A stretch of 64,000 nt of DNA, from positions 1,116,001 through 1,180,000 of the forward strand of contig NZ_JAMZMJ010000001.1 of assembly GCF_024714495.1 (NCBI RefSeq), read 5' to 3'. The DNA is from Marinoscillum pacificum. GTDB taxonomy: Bacteria > Bacteroidota > Bacteroidia > Cytophagales > Cyclobacteriaceae. The position numbers and the translations under genes are program-made. This document shows positions 1-7,800 of this stretch, one piece after another. Under the pieces are notes generated by a model. The model saw only the letters and a program-made list of their open reading frames with translations. It ran no database searches and had not been told where the DNA came from. Every line of letters starts with the position of its first letter. The stretch's first letter is position 1.

Positions 1-2
1 TT

Positions 3-1421
3 AATGATTCCATAAGTTGGGGTGTAACCAACTCACCAAGAGACCAGGTAGATTGGTATTCTATTGAATTCCGTGATGAAAGTAGAGATGAATACCTCTA
101 TAATAATCAATGGTTCAAGACTGAAAAGAAAATTGAGGAGTTCAAACTAGCGAATGGAAAAACTGTCTATGACACAATCATCTATACTCATCATGGCCCT
201 GTAGTTTATGACAGAAACTTCAAAGGAGATAATCAGAAGCGTAATTATGCCATGAAGTGGATCGCTCATTTCCCGAGCACCACTTTTGATGCCATGTACG
301 ATATCAACAAGGCTTCTAATTACAATGAATTTGTAAAAGCGATGAAGAAATTTCAGGGGCCACCTCAAAACTTCATTTTTGGCGCATCAAATGGAGATAT
401 TGCCCTTTGGCTACCAGGAAAATTCCCAGTTAAATGGAAAGAACAAGGGAAATTCCTTATGGATGGATCAAGTATTGACCATGAATGGAAGAACTATATC
501 CCTTTTGATCAATACCTATATGATAAAAATCCCGAGCAAGGCTATCTGACTTCAGCCAACCAGCATCCAGTGGATTCACTATACCCATACTATGTATATG
601 ATCATAATTATGAATACTATAGAGGTAGACGAATCAATGACCGCCTGAGAATTCTGGACAACATACTTCCTAAGGACATGATGAAACTTCAGAATGACAA
701 CTTTAATTATATGGCTTCTGAAAGTTTACCAATGATGTTATCCCATTTGGATACTAGTCGATTTACAACTCGCGAGTGGAATTACTACAAAACATTGAGT
801 GATTGGGACTACTTCAATGCTCCGAATTTAAAAGCACCGAGCGCATATCAATTGTGGTGGGACATTTTGTATGAAAATACCTGGGACGAATTTGATACAG
901 TAAGTATACAAGTGGATCGACCGAATAAGTACGTAACCATTCATGAGTTCAAAAAAGATTCAACATTCCTATTTGCTGACATTTTAAGCACTTCGAAAAG
1001 AGAATCAACCAGTGATTTAATGAAACTCACATTTAATGCTGCTCTAGACTCAATGGATCACTGGGTAGATCAAAATGGTGAAGATAATAGCTGGTATAAA
1101 TTCAAGAACACTACAGTTAAACACCTTGCAAGACTAGATCCTTTCTCAGTCTCTGAAGTTCCTGTTGGAGGATACTCCAGTATTGTAAATGCAGCAAGCA
1201 AAGGACATGGCCCGTCCTGGAGAATGGTTGTAGAAATGGATCCGAATGGCACAAAAGCCTGGGGTGTCTATCCTGGAAGTCAGACAGGAAACCCTGGAAG
1301 TCCTTTATATGGTCATATGATCGAAAATTGGGCAACAGCCAATTATTATGAATTACTGTTTGGAAGCGATGTTTCTTCCAGTGACAAAGTCATCTTCACT
1401 CAAACTATCAAAGGCAACTAA
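3..1421 (+). CDS. Penicillin acylase family protein (5' end outside window)
   Basis: The reading frame is open from the window edge, so the N-terminal part is missing. The first visible residues (NDSISWGVTNS, then HHGPVV some 60 residues later) resemble the beta-chain region of penicillin acylase/amidase Ntn-hydrolases, which cleave amide bonds after autocatalytic processing. The nucleophilic Ser at the start of the beta chain would lie upstream and cannot be checked. The visible 472 residues are rich in Trp and Tyr, as is usual in this family, and run to the C terminus. Such enzymes are normally periplasmic or secreted. The substrate is unknown; acyl-homoserine-lactone or acyl-peptide deacylation are family possibilities only. 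A small membrane protein follows 5 bases downstream, probably on the same transcript. Confidence 0.85.
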   Translation, partial: NDSISWGVTNSPRDQVDWYSIEFRDESRDEYLYNNQWFKTEKKIEEFKLANGKTVYDTIIYTHHGPVVYDRNFKGDNQKRNYAMKWIAHFPSTTFDAMYDINKASNYNEFVKAMKKFQGPPQNFIFGASNGDIALWLPGKFPVKWKEQGKFLMDGSSIDHEWKNYIPFDQYLYDKNPEQGYLTSANQHPVDSLYPYYVYDHNYEYYRGRRINDRLRILDNILPKDMMKLQNDNFNYMASESLPMMLSHLDTSRFTTREWNYYKTLSDWDYFNAPNLKAPSAYQLWWDILYENTWDEFDTVSIQVDRPNKYVTIHEFKKDSTFLFADILSTSKRESTSDLMKLTFNAALDSMDHWVDQNGEDNSWYKFKNTTVKHLARLDPFSVSEVPVGGYSSIVNAASKGHGPSWRMVVEMDPNGTKAWGVYPGSQTGNPGSPLYGHMIENWATANYYELLFGSDVSSSDKVIFTQTIKGN

Positions 1422-1426
1422 TAGAT

Positions 1427-1798
1427 ATGAAATTAATCGCTAGAATCATTCTTATTTTATCCGTTTCATATCTATCAGCACTTTACCTTCCATGGTGGAG
1501 TTTGATTGTGGTGGCCTTTTTAGTAGGTTTCGGGATACCTGGGAACGGGATCAATCAATTTATTGCTGGGTTTCTCGGAGGCGGTCTTCTATGGATGACC
1601 TATGCATGGTTGATTGATGTACAGACAGAATCTATTCTTTCTGAAAAAATAGTAAAGCTATTCCCTTTAGATGACCCGATTTTCCTACTTGTGTTGACTG
1701 GCCTCTTAGGTGCCATCGCTGGTGCTTTGGGTGCATTGTCTGGAAATAGCTTTAGACAATTATTTATGAAAAAGAAACAAAAAAGCTTTTACAGCTGA
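1427..1798 (+). CDS. Small integral membrane protein, unknown function
   Basis: I do not recognise a named family. The 123-residue product is very hydrophobic, with about four predicted membrane segments (around residues 5-25, 27-45, 47-65 and 85-107), several glycine-rich stretches and a Lys-rich cytoplasmic tail (MKKKQKS). It starts 5 bases after the acylase-family gene, so the two are probably cotranscribed. Its last 10 bases overlap the end of the convergent DUF4920 gene, leaving no room for a separate terminator. Real-gene status rests on codon use, membrane topology and operon spacing. Confidence 0.7.
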   Translation: MKLIARIILILSVSYLSALYLPWWSLIVVAFLVGFGIPGNGINQFIAGFLGGGLLWMTYAWLIDVQTESILSEKIVKLFPLDDPIFLLVLTGLLGAIAGALGALSGNSFRQLFMKKKQKSFYS

Positions 1799-2274
1799 TT
1801 TGGCTTTTTGATCAAAACACCGGAAGCAACGATAGATACTTCTTTCATGTCTGTTTCCGGATTGAATTCTCTTCCTGAGTCGTCAGCAAAGTGTTTTGCC
1901 GTTTCTTCATCCAATTCCTTTAAAGAAGCGATACCGTCAATAATGACCTCTCTACCGGCAGCATCCTTAGGCACAAAGAATCCATAATCTTTAAAGGTAA
2001 CTCTGATTCGCTCTCCGTTATCTGACTTTAGAGTCATCCAACAGCCCTTCATCTGGCAAACTTCATCTATAGTTGCTACGAATTTTACATCTACAGTATC
2101 ACTTGTAGAAATAGTAGGTAATACTTCAGCTGTAGCCGGCACTTCTTCAACTACTACTTCAGCACCGAATGACTCCCAACTATCAGTTTTGGATGAACAG
2201 GATACTACTAAAACAGTAAATGCAACAAGCATCAGCCCGTTAACAATGGATTTTGTGGATAAGCGTCTTAACAT
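1789..2274 (-). CDS. DUF4920 domain lipoprotein
   Basis: The 161-residue protein begins with a signal peptide ending in a lipobox (VLVVSCSSK, Cys at about residue 26). The mature part carries the DUF4920 pattern EVCQMKGCWMTL followed by FKDYGFFVPKD and a GREVIIDG strand. The two cysteines in CQMKGC suggest metal binding or a redox pair, but the biochemical role of the family is not established. It is likely anchored in the envelope facing the periplasm. Its 3' end overlaps the convergent membrane-protein gene by 10 bases. Confidence 0.85.
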   Translation of the reverse strand: MLRRLSTKSIVNGLMLVAFTVLVVSCSSKTDSWESFGAEVVVEEVPATAEVLPTISTSDTVDVKFVATIDEVCQMKGCWMTLKSDNGERIRVTFKDYGFFVPKDAAGREVIIDGIASLKELDEETAKHFADDSGREFNPETDMKEVSIVASGVLIKKPNQL

Positions 2275-2405
2275 GACATTAATTGTGTTTATAAAAATCT
2301 GATTTTAAGGTTTTTAAGTGTGGCTAAATTGTTCAATACTAACGGTATTCAACAATTTCGTACATTGTAAATTTAAACCAATTATCAACAAAACATTTTA
2401 ACGCG

Positions 2406-2606
2406 ATGAACAGATTTAAAAGATTCTCAACACTAGTATTATTTACAGCTACTATCTTCTTTGGCGCTTGCTCACAGGATGAAACAATGGATGAACTACT
2501 AGAAAATACCGAAATAGGTGCACCAGTAAATGCTAATGAAACTGATCCAAATGGTGAAGCTGGACAAAAGAAGGATCCACCACCAGTAGATGGAACAAAT
2601 GGATAA
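2406..2606 (+). CDS. Small lipoprotein, unknown function
   Basis: This 66-residue product has a clear lipoprotein signal: a basic start (MNRFKRF), a hydrophobic core and the lipobox FGACS with Cys at residue 22. The mature part is short, acidic, then Pro/Lys-rich (KKDPPPVDG) and probably unstructured. A strong intrinsic terminator about 35 bases after the stop supports a monocistronic unit. No family is recognised. Short lipoproteins of this shape are common in Bacteroidota next to regulatory or TPR genes, as here. Confidence 0.65.
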   Translation: MNRFKRFSTLVLFTATIFFGACSQDETMDELLENTEIGAPVNANETDPNGEAGQKKDPPPVDGTNG

Positions 2607-2641
2607 TTCCATAAAACGTTTTGATTTAAGGAATTCATCGA

Positions 2642-2672
2642 AAAAGTCGTGATGTTAATCACGACTTTTTTT
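2642..2672 (+). terminator. Intrinsic terminator after the small lipoprotein gene
   Basis: A 12-base perfect stem (AAAAGTCGTGAT with ATCACGACTTTT) closes on a GTTA loop and runs into a T tract. It sits 36 bases after the lipoprotein stop codon. The AAAA side would also allow some termination on the minus strand. Confidence 0.85.
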
Positions 2673-2680
2673 TATCTTCG
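2673..2680 (+). promoter_or_regulatory. Candidate -7 box for the TPR gene
   Basis: TATCTTCG is one base from the Bacteroidota -7 consensus TAnnTTTG and lies immediately after the terminator. Transcription would begin near 2685, upstream of the TTG start proposed at 2706. No good -33 element is seen because the terminator stem occupies that position. Confidence 0.4.
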
Positions 2681-2705
2681 GCATAAAGTACAAATAAATT
2701 TAGAT

Positions 2706-3965
2706 TTGAAGAGGTATTTAACACCGATTGCTTTGTTTTTCTTTTCATTATTAACTGGGTATGGTTCAGATTTAGCCTCTGACTATTCCTTGGTTATTGA
2801 TGCATATAAGAATAATGACTATGAACAAACAAAAATAATTGGCAATGAGGTTTTAGATAAAGCCAAGGAGCAGCAAGACTATTACCATTTAACTAAATTG
2901 TATTACATTCTTGGGTATGTTTCAGAAATGACTGATGATTTTGGTAATGCAATTATCTATTACCTTGAAGGATGTCGTATGGGCTTATTATGTGAGGATC
3001 TTTCTATAAAGCCCTCTGTCATATCTATGCATAAAAACCTGGAGACCATACTTGCAGATTACAAACATTTTGATTTAGCGAAACAATTTATAAAAGACGG
3101 AATTGAATTAAGCATAACCTACAAAAGTGAAGAACAAGTCATTAGCCTGACAAGCAATCTTATTTATATATTGATCCAGGAAGAAAAATATGACGAAGTT
3201 TTAGTTACAATTGATTCATTACGTTCAAATTTTGAACTTGATTATAACACTCAAATTCAACTTAAGAATAAAGAAGGGATAGCTCACATGAATCTTAACA
3301 ACCTCAAAGATGCAGAAGCCTGCTATCAATTCATATTGGATAATGACCCCAGTTCTGATAGTAAAATGTACGCATTCGCGTTGCACAATTTAGCTTTAAT
3401 AGAACTAAAAAAAGAAAAAACTAATTTAGCAATCAACTATTTGAATCAGGCTATCACTTATAGCTTAGAAAAAAAACTGAATTTCAGAGTTTTCAGAGGG
3501 AGACAACAATTAGGAGAACTTTATTTGAGCAATAATCAATTGAATCTAGCACTATATCAATTTCTAAATGCTGCTGAAATAATTGAAACATCTTATACAA
3601 ATAATGCAGAAACCTATAGTATTTATCAATGGATCAGTACTACCTATGAACAACAAGGCAACATTGCGTTAGCATTAGAATACAAAGAAAAGTACAGCGA
3701 AAAGCTTGAAGAATACATTGCTCAACAGAAAGAAATCACAGAATTAGATAAAAAATACAACATCCAACTCTTAACCGATAGATACTACGACCTTCTAGCT
3801 GCGGACATGGAGCAAAAAGAAACAGAGCGTTTAGCCAAATTCGGAATTGGTGGAACTGCTTCATTCTTCCTGATCATCTTGTCCATCATGGTGTATCGGC
3901 AGAGAAGAACCAAAGTACTTCTTGCAAGAGAAATCAATGAACTCCACCTCACCTCTGAGGTATAA
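2706..3965 (+). CDS. TPR-repeat membrane protein, probably C-terminally shortened
   Basis: I chose the TTG start because the in-frame ATGs upstream lie inside the terminator hairpin and because it gives a normal signal peptide (LKRYLTPIALFFFSLLTGYGS). The periplasmic part (about residues 25-350) consists of tetratricopeptide-type helical pairs, and a coiled coil leads to one membrane helix (GTASFFLIILSIMVY). Only about 20 residues follow (RQRRTKVLLAREINEL...), ending in a stop. In related Bacteroidota proteins this layout continues into a histidine kinase, LytTR or LuxR output domain. Here none is present, so the protein is either an adaptor or the remnant of a sensor. It ends 46 bases from the convergent XRE gene. 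Confidence 0.75.
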   Translation: MKRYLTPIALFFFSLLTGYGSDLASDYSLVIDAYKNNDYEQTKIIGNEVLDKAKEQQDYYHLTKLYYILGYVSEMTDDFGNAIIYYLEGCRMGLLCEDLSIKPSVISMHKNLETILADYKHFDLAKQFIKDGIELSITYKSEEQVISLTSNLIYILIQEEKYDEVLVTIDSLRSNFELDYNTQIQLKNKEGIAHMNLNNLKDAEACYQFILDNDPSSDSKMYAFALHNLALIELKKEKTNLAINYLNQAITYSLEKKLNFRVFRGRQQLGELYLSNNQLNLALYQFLNAAEIIETSYTNNAETYSIYQWISTTYEQQGNIALALEYKEKYSEKLEEYIAQQKEITELDKKYNIQLLTDRYYDLLAADMEQKETERLAKFGIGGTASFFLIILSIMVYRQRRTKVLLAREINELHLTSEV

Positions 3966-4011
3966 TTCAATAATCAATACATTTTTAAAGAATAGAAAAG
4001 AAAGATCTTTC

Positions 4012-4467
4012 TTATAGATCTAAAGAAAGTTTGTTTCTAAGTAACTCAAGAATTTTATCCTGCTTGGTATACAACGCCTGGATTTTATTTCTCTGATGCA
4101 TGTTTTCTTTCAGAAGAGTCTTGATTAATTCTGAAAGTTCTTCCAATGACGGGTTAAGTCCCAAATCTCCACGAAGATTCTCTACCAGACTGACAATTCT
4201 ATTTTCAATGCTCTCATATCCCTGATCAAGAGCGATACTATCCTTGTTTTCTTTCCAGATAGGACCTTCACCTTTTAGGAGCCAATTAGCATTAATAGCA
4301 CTGTATGTAATGAGGATTTTTTGCAATAGATCGTAACTAGGCTTACTTCTACGTCCTTTTATGATGTTGTAAATCACAGGACTTTTCACACCAATTTGAT
4401 CTGCAAAGGAATTTGGATTCGTTTGCAAATCACTGATTAAATCTGATATACGATCGTTTATTGCCAT
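4012..4467 (-). CDS. XRE-family helix-turn-helix regulator
   Basis: The 151-residue protein has an N-terminal Cro/C1-type HTH (residues about 5-65: SFADQIGVKSPVIYNIIKGRRSKPS, then NANWLLKGEGPIW). This is the arrangement typical of Bacteroidota XRE regulators in which a LLxGEGP turn follows the DNA-binding domain. The C-terminal half (residues 85-148) is a predicted coiled coil, presumably for dimerisation. Upstream on the same strand lie a consensus promoter whose spacer is filled by a 20-base palindrome, a second matching palindrome, and an intrinsic terminator inside the leader, which together suggest autoregulation. No phage genes surround it. Confidence 0.85.
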   Translation of the reverse strand: MAINDRISDLISDLQTNPNSFADQIGVKSPVIYNIIKGRRSKPSYDLLQKILITYSAINANWLLKGEGPIWKENKDSIALDQGYESIENRIVSLVENLRGDLGLNPSLEELSELIKTLLKENMHQRNKIQALYTKQDKILELLRNKLSLDL

Positions 4468-4508
4468 TGAAAAATGTAACTGGATATAAAAATAAGAAAT
4501 TTACCTAT

Positions 4509-4537
4509 AAAAAAGAAGGGTTACTAATTGTAACCCT
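4509..4537 (-). terminator. Intrinsic terminator inside the XRE leader
   Basis: Read on the minus strand, an 8-base stem (AGGGTTAC with GTAACCCT, loop AATTA) is followed by TCTTTTTT. It lies between the XRE promoter and the XRE start codon, 42 bases before that start, so it would act as an attenuator or as the end of a short RNA of about 75 nt. A smaller stem (ATAGATA with TATCTAT) precedes it in the same leader. Confidence 0.65.
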
Positions 4538-4588
4538 CCCTCATTAAGAACCAGCTATGGAAAATAGATACTCACTATCTATATGACT

Positions 4589-4619
4589 CAAATATACTAT
4601 CATTTGATAGTATTCCAAA
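4589..4619 (-). promoter_or_regulatory. Consensus promoter for the XRE gene, with operator in its spacer
   Basis: On the minus strand the elements are TTTG (complement of 4616-4619), a spacer of exactly 19 bases, and TATATTTG (complement of 4589-4596). This is a full match to the Bacteroidota housekeeping promoter. The spacer holds the palindrome ATACTATCA-TT-TGATAGTAT (4594-4613), which also touches the -7 box, so a protein bound there would block RNA polymerase. Transcription would start near 4584. Confidence 0.75.
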
Positions 4620-4649
4620 TAAATAAACGGGATTTGAGAAGATTTTTTA

Positions 4650-4661
4650 TATCAATTGATA
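4650..4661. promoter_or_regulatory. Second operator-like palindrome upstream of the XRE gene
   Basis: TATCAATTGATA is a perfect 12-base palindrome with the same form, TATCA-NN-TGATA, as the core of the operator in the promoter spacer (4598-4609). The two centres are 52 bases apart, close to five helical turns, so two dimers would lie on the same DNA face. The natural candidate for the binding protein is the adjacent XRE regulator. Confidence 0.5.
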
Positions 4662-4722
4662 AAAAAAGGCCACACCTGAGAAAGTGTAGCCCTATTTTCC
4701 ACCGCTGATCAGAATGATCATT
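4661..4722 (-). ncRNA. Candidate small RNA of about 60 nt
   Basis: On the minus strand a promoter-like pair, TTG (complement of 4755-4757) and TATATTTC (complement of 4727-4734), is separated by 20 bases. About 35 bases beyond the predicted start is an intrinsic terminator: stem GGCTACAC with GTGTGGCC (one G-U pair), 8-base loop, then seven T. The transcript would also contain TGATCA-TTC-TGATCA, able to form a second hairpin. It has no open reading frame of note. It ends right at the distal XRE operator. It may instead only be an insulating terminator. Confidence 0.4.
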
Positions 4723-4824
4723 ACCTGAAATATAACGTAATTACCAATTCCTACCAACAATAATTAAACAAATATCATTTCAGAAAATATTCAAATTCCC
4801 CAGAATTGAACTATTTTCACCCCG

Positions 4825-7800
4825 ATGTCCGCTAGTAATAAACGCCTTAGAATTATCATATTCCGCATCAGCCTTCTGCTGTTTATTACAATTGCCTCAA
4901 GCACAGTTTATTACCTAGTTTATGTTTATGGACCTGAAATCGCAGATACGCTGGTTCAAGAAGCTGTACGTAAGCAAACAAATAATCGGTATGAGGTTTC
5001 TTATGAAAAAATTGATATCTCCATTCTCAAAAAAAATATCGCTTTAGAAAATCTCGCGTTTCTTCCGATTAATGCTGACACCTTAAAAAGATCTTATGAG
5101 ATAGAGGTTCCCAAATTGGAAGTAGCTTTCAAATCGATCTTTGACATCTACTGGAACAAAACCATTTCGTTTGAGCACATCGTAATCTCAGATCCCAAAA
5201 TCAATATTCTCAGAAATGCCTCAGACACCACGAAAACATCACTTTCAATTGAGTCTGGTGATTTGATTAAGTTAATTGAGAAAAGCCTGTTTAGTCTGGA
5301 GATAGATAGCTTAGGCATCTCTAATGCGACAGTTAAGTATAAGAGCCTAAGAGACAAAGAATTTGAAATATTATTGAAAGAAATTGATCTTGGTGTGAGT
5401 CAATTTCACCTGGACAGCCTGGGCAACAGCAGCAAATTTTTATTTACTGACAATATCACCTTACGACTTACCAATCAACATTTTCTTTTAGCTGATAGCA
5501 TTCATGAAATAAATGTAGGCTCTCTTGACATATCCACTCGATCGGAAAATATCCTTTTCAGGAATATTCAACTTCATCCAAGACCAAATGCACTTGATGC
5601 GAACAACACATATATTTTGGATATTCCAGAACTGAATTTTAGAGGGATTGATTTTAAGTCTGCTTATCGCGAAAATAAATTGAAACTGGATTCCATTAGA
5701 ATCTTAAATCCAAAAATCAAAATTGCCAGAAGTAAACGAAAAAACTCCAACAAAGACCTACTCCCCTTTTTATTCACCCTATTTAATAGAGTGGATGTTG
5801 GGAAAATGATGATCGATCAAGGCAGCATTCATTATCAGCACCATTTAGAGGACGATAAATACTTTAATTCAAAAAAGCTAAATGTAGAAATTCATGAGTT
5901 CCATCTAGATTCATCTTTTTTACAAAAGCCATTTGACTATCAATACTTTGAACAATTTCGTATGGTCGCCGAACACACAAATTTGTTCACTAAAGATTCT
6001 ATTAAAGTTTTTAGCATAACACATTTTGAAGCTTCTTCAATAGATTCCATTTTAGTTTTTTCAGATCTAAAAATGGATTTACTAAATATCGACACAGTCA
6101 AGAGTCATCTTTCTATTAAAGCTCCTGAAATACGTGTCGCCGGATTAGATTTTCGATCACTTTGGTTGCAACACGAAATTAGAGCCAATCAAATTCAACT
6201 TTCCTCCCCGGACCTTTCTGGATATTTAGCTTTAGCTCAAAATTCGAATAAAAGAGGATTTCTTAACTCCATATCCATAGATCAACTCAACATTGACAAG
6301 AGCCAGATTGATTTAAATCTCAAAAATCAGAAGGTCTCATTAAACGATTTCAGTACAGAACTCAGCAAGATCAGCATACCTAATGACAGTTTGCAAAACG
6401 ATGATTTCACAAAATACTGGAAAACTAACTACATAGAATCTTCAGATTTATTTTTAGGGACATTAGAAAACAACATTCAAGTGGGTCTTGTAAAGATTGA
6501 CTCTAATTTCTACCACAACAAGCTTTATCGAATACGTCAAATAAAGGGATCCTCTACTCCTATTGATATAGATACATTAGTTATTAACGGATTAAAGGTT
6601 GACAGTCTACTACATTCTGGCTTCATTATTTTTGATTCACTTGTTGTTCATGGCCCTCATTTCACGATCAACCTGGACCAAAAAAGCGACCTTAATACGG
6701 ATAAACTAAACAACCTGATTCATAAGACTTTCTTTAAACAAGTCCGTCTGGATCGAGGTAAGGTGAATGTAATCAAGAATAATCGCATCATTTCTCATAT
6801 GGACAGTATCAGTACTACACTGAGCACCTTCCACTATGACACGATTATCGACGAATATTTTACCGGAATTGACTTTCAAGCAGATACCATCCATATATCA
6901 TTCACGGAATTGCATCATGGGTTATCAGGCAGTAGGATCTCCATCTCTCAGAATGATTCTACACTAGATATTCATGACTTAAGCTTCATGCCTTATTCGC
7001 TGGACAGTGCATTTAATCATTATAAGATCCATTCGAGTGAACTCAAATTACGACAACTAAACTTCCACAAACTGATCAATGATCAGGAGATTTCTTTCAG
7101 TTCTGGGTTCCTAACCAAACCTGATATTAAGATCACTATAGAAACTCCTAAAAAAGAAGGAAAAAACAAGAAGCCTAAAGATTTGATAAGCTTCGAATCA
7201 TTCAATATCGGAGGTGGTAATCTAAATTTCCAAAACAACCTAACAGGCTTCTCATTAACCTCACGTGATTTTGATGTCTTAATTCATGATTTTGACATGC
7301 TGAATGATTCCAACCTATTCTATGCGAAGAACTATTTATTTGATGCAAAACAAACTGTAATTGGAGTAAAAAAATTGGATGACAGTATCAAAATTGGTTA
7401 TTCCATCATAGATACGCATGCCGGTAATTTTAGCTTACATGATGTAGCATTTAAGCACTCTGATATTTTCGATTTGCATATTCCAAACATGAAAGTCAAA
7501 GGCCTGATTACTGAGCATCTTCTAGACAATGGATGGTTCAATATGGACTCGTTGATACTGCATGAACCCATCGTAAAATATGGTATCAAGAATCAATCAG
7601 ATAGAACTAAGCCCAGCAATCCACCGAACATCAAAATCAACAATCTATCTGTTTTAGATGGAAATATTGGATTGCATAAAAGTGATCTCAACTTCGGAGA
7701 CTCGATATTCCTCAATAAACTTAACCTGCAAGTAGAAGGGTTTATTTACGATTCATTGATCCGAGTAGAGTTTTCTCATCATCTCTTCAAATCACTGGAT

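Noticed and set aside
4012-4467. XRE regulator as a sign of a prophage
   Set aside because: No integrase, capsid, lysis or other phage gene is within the window.
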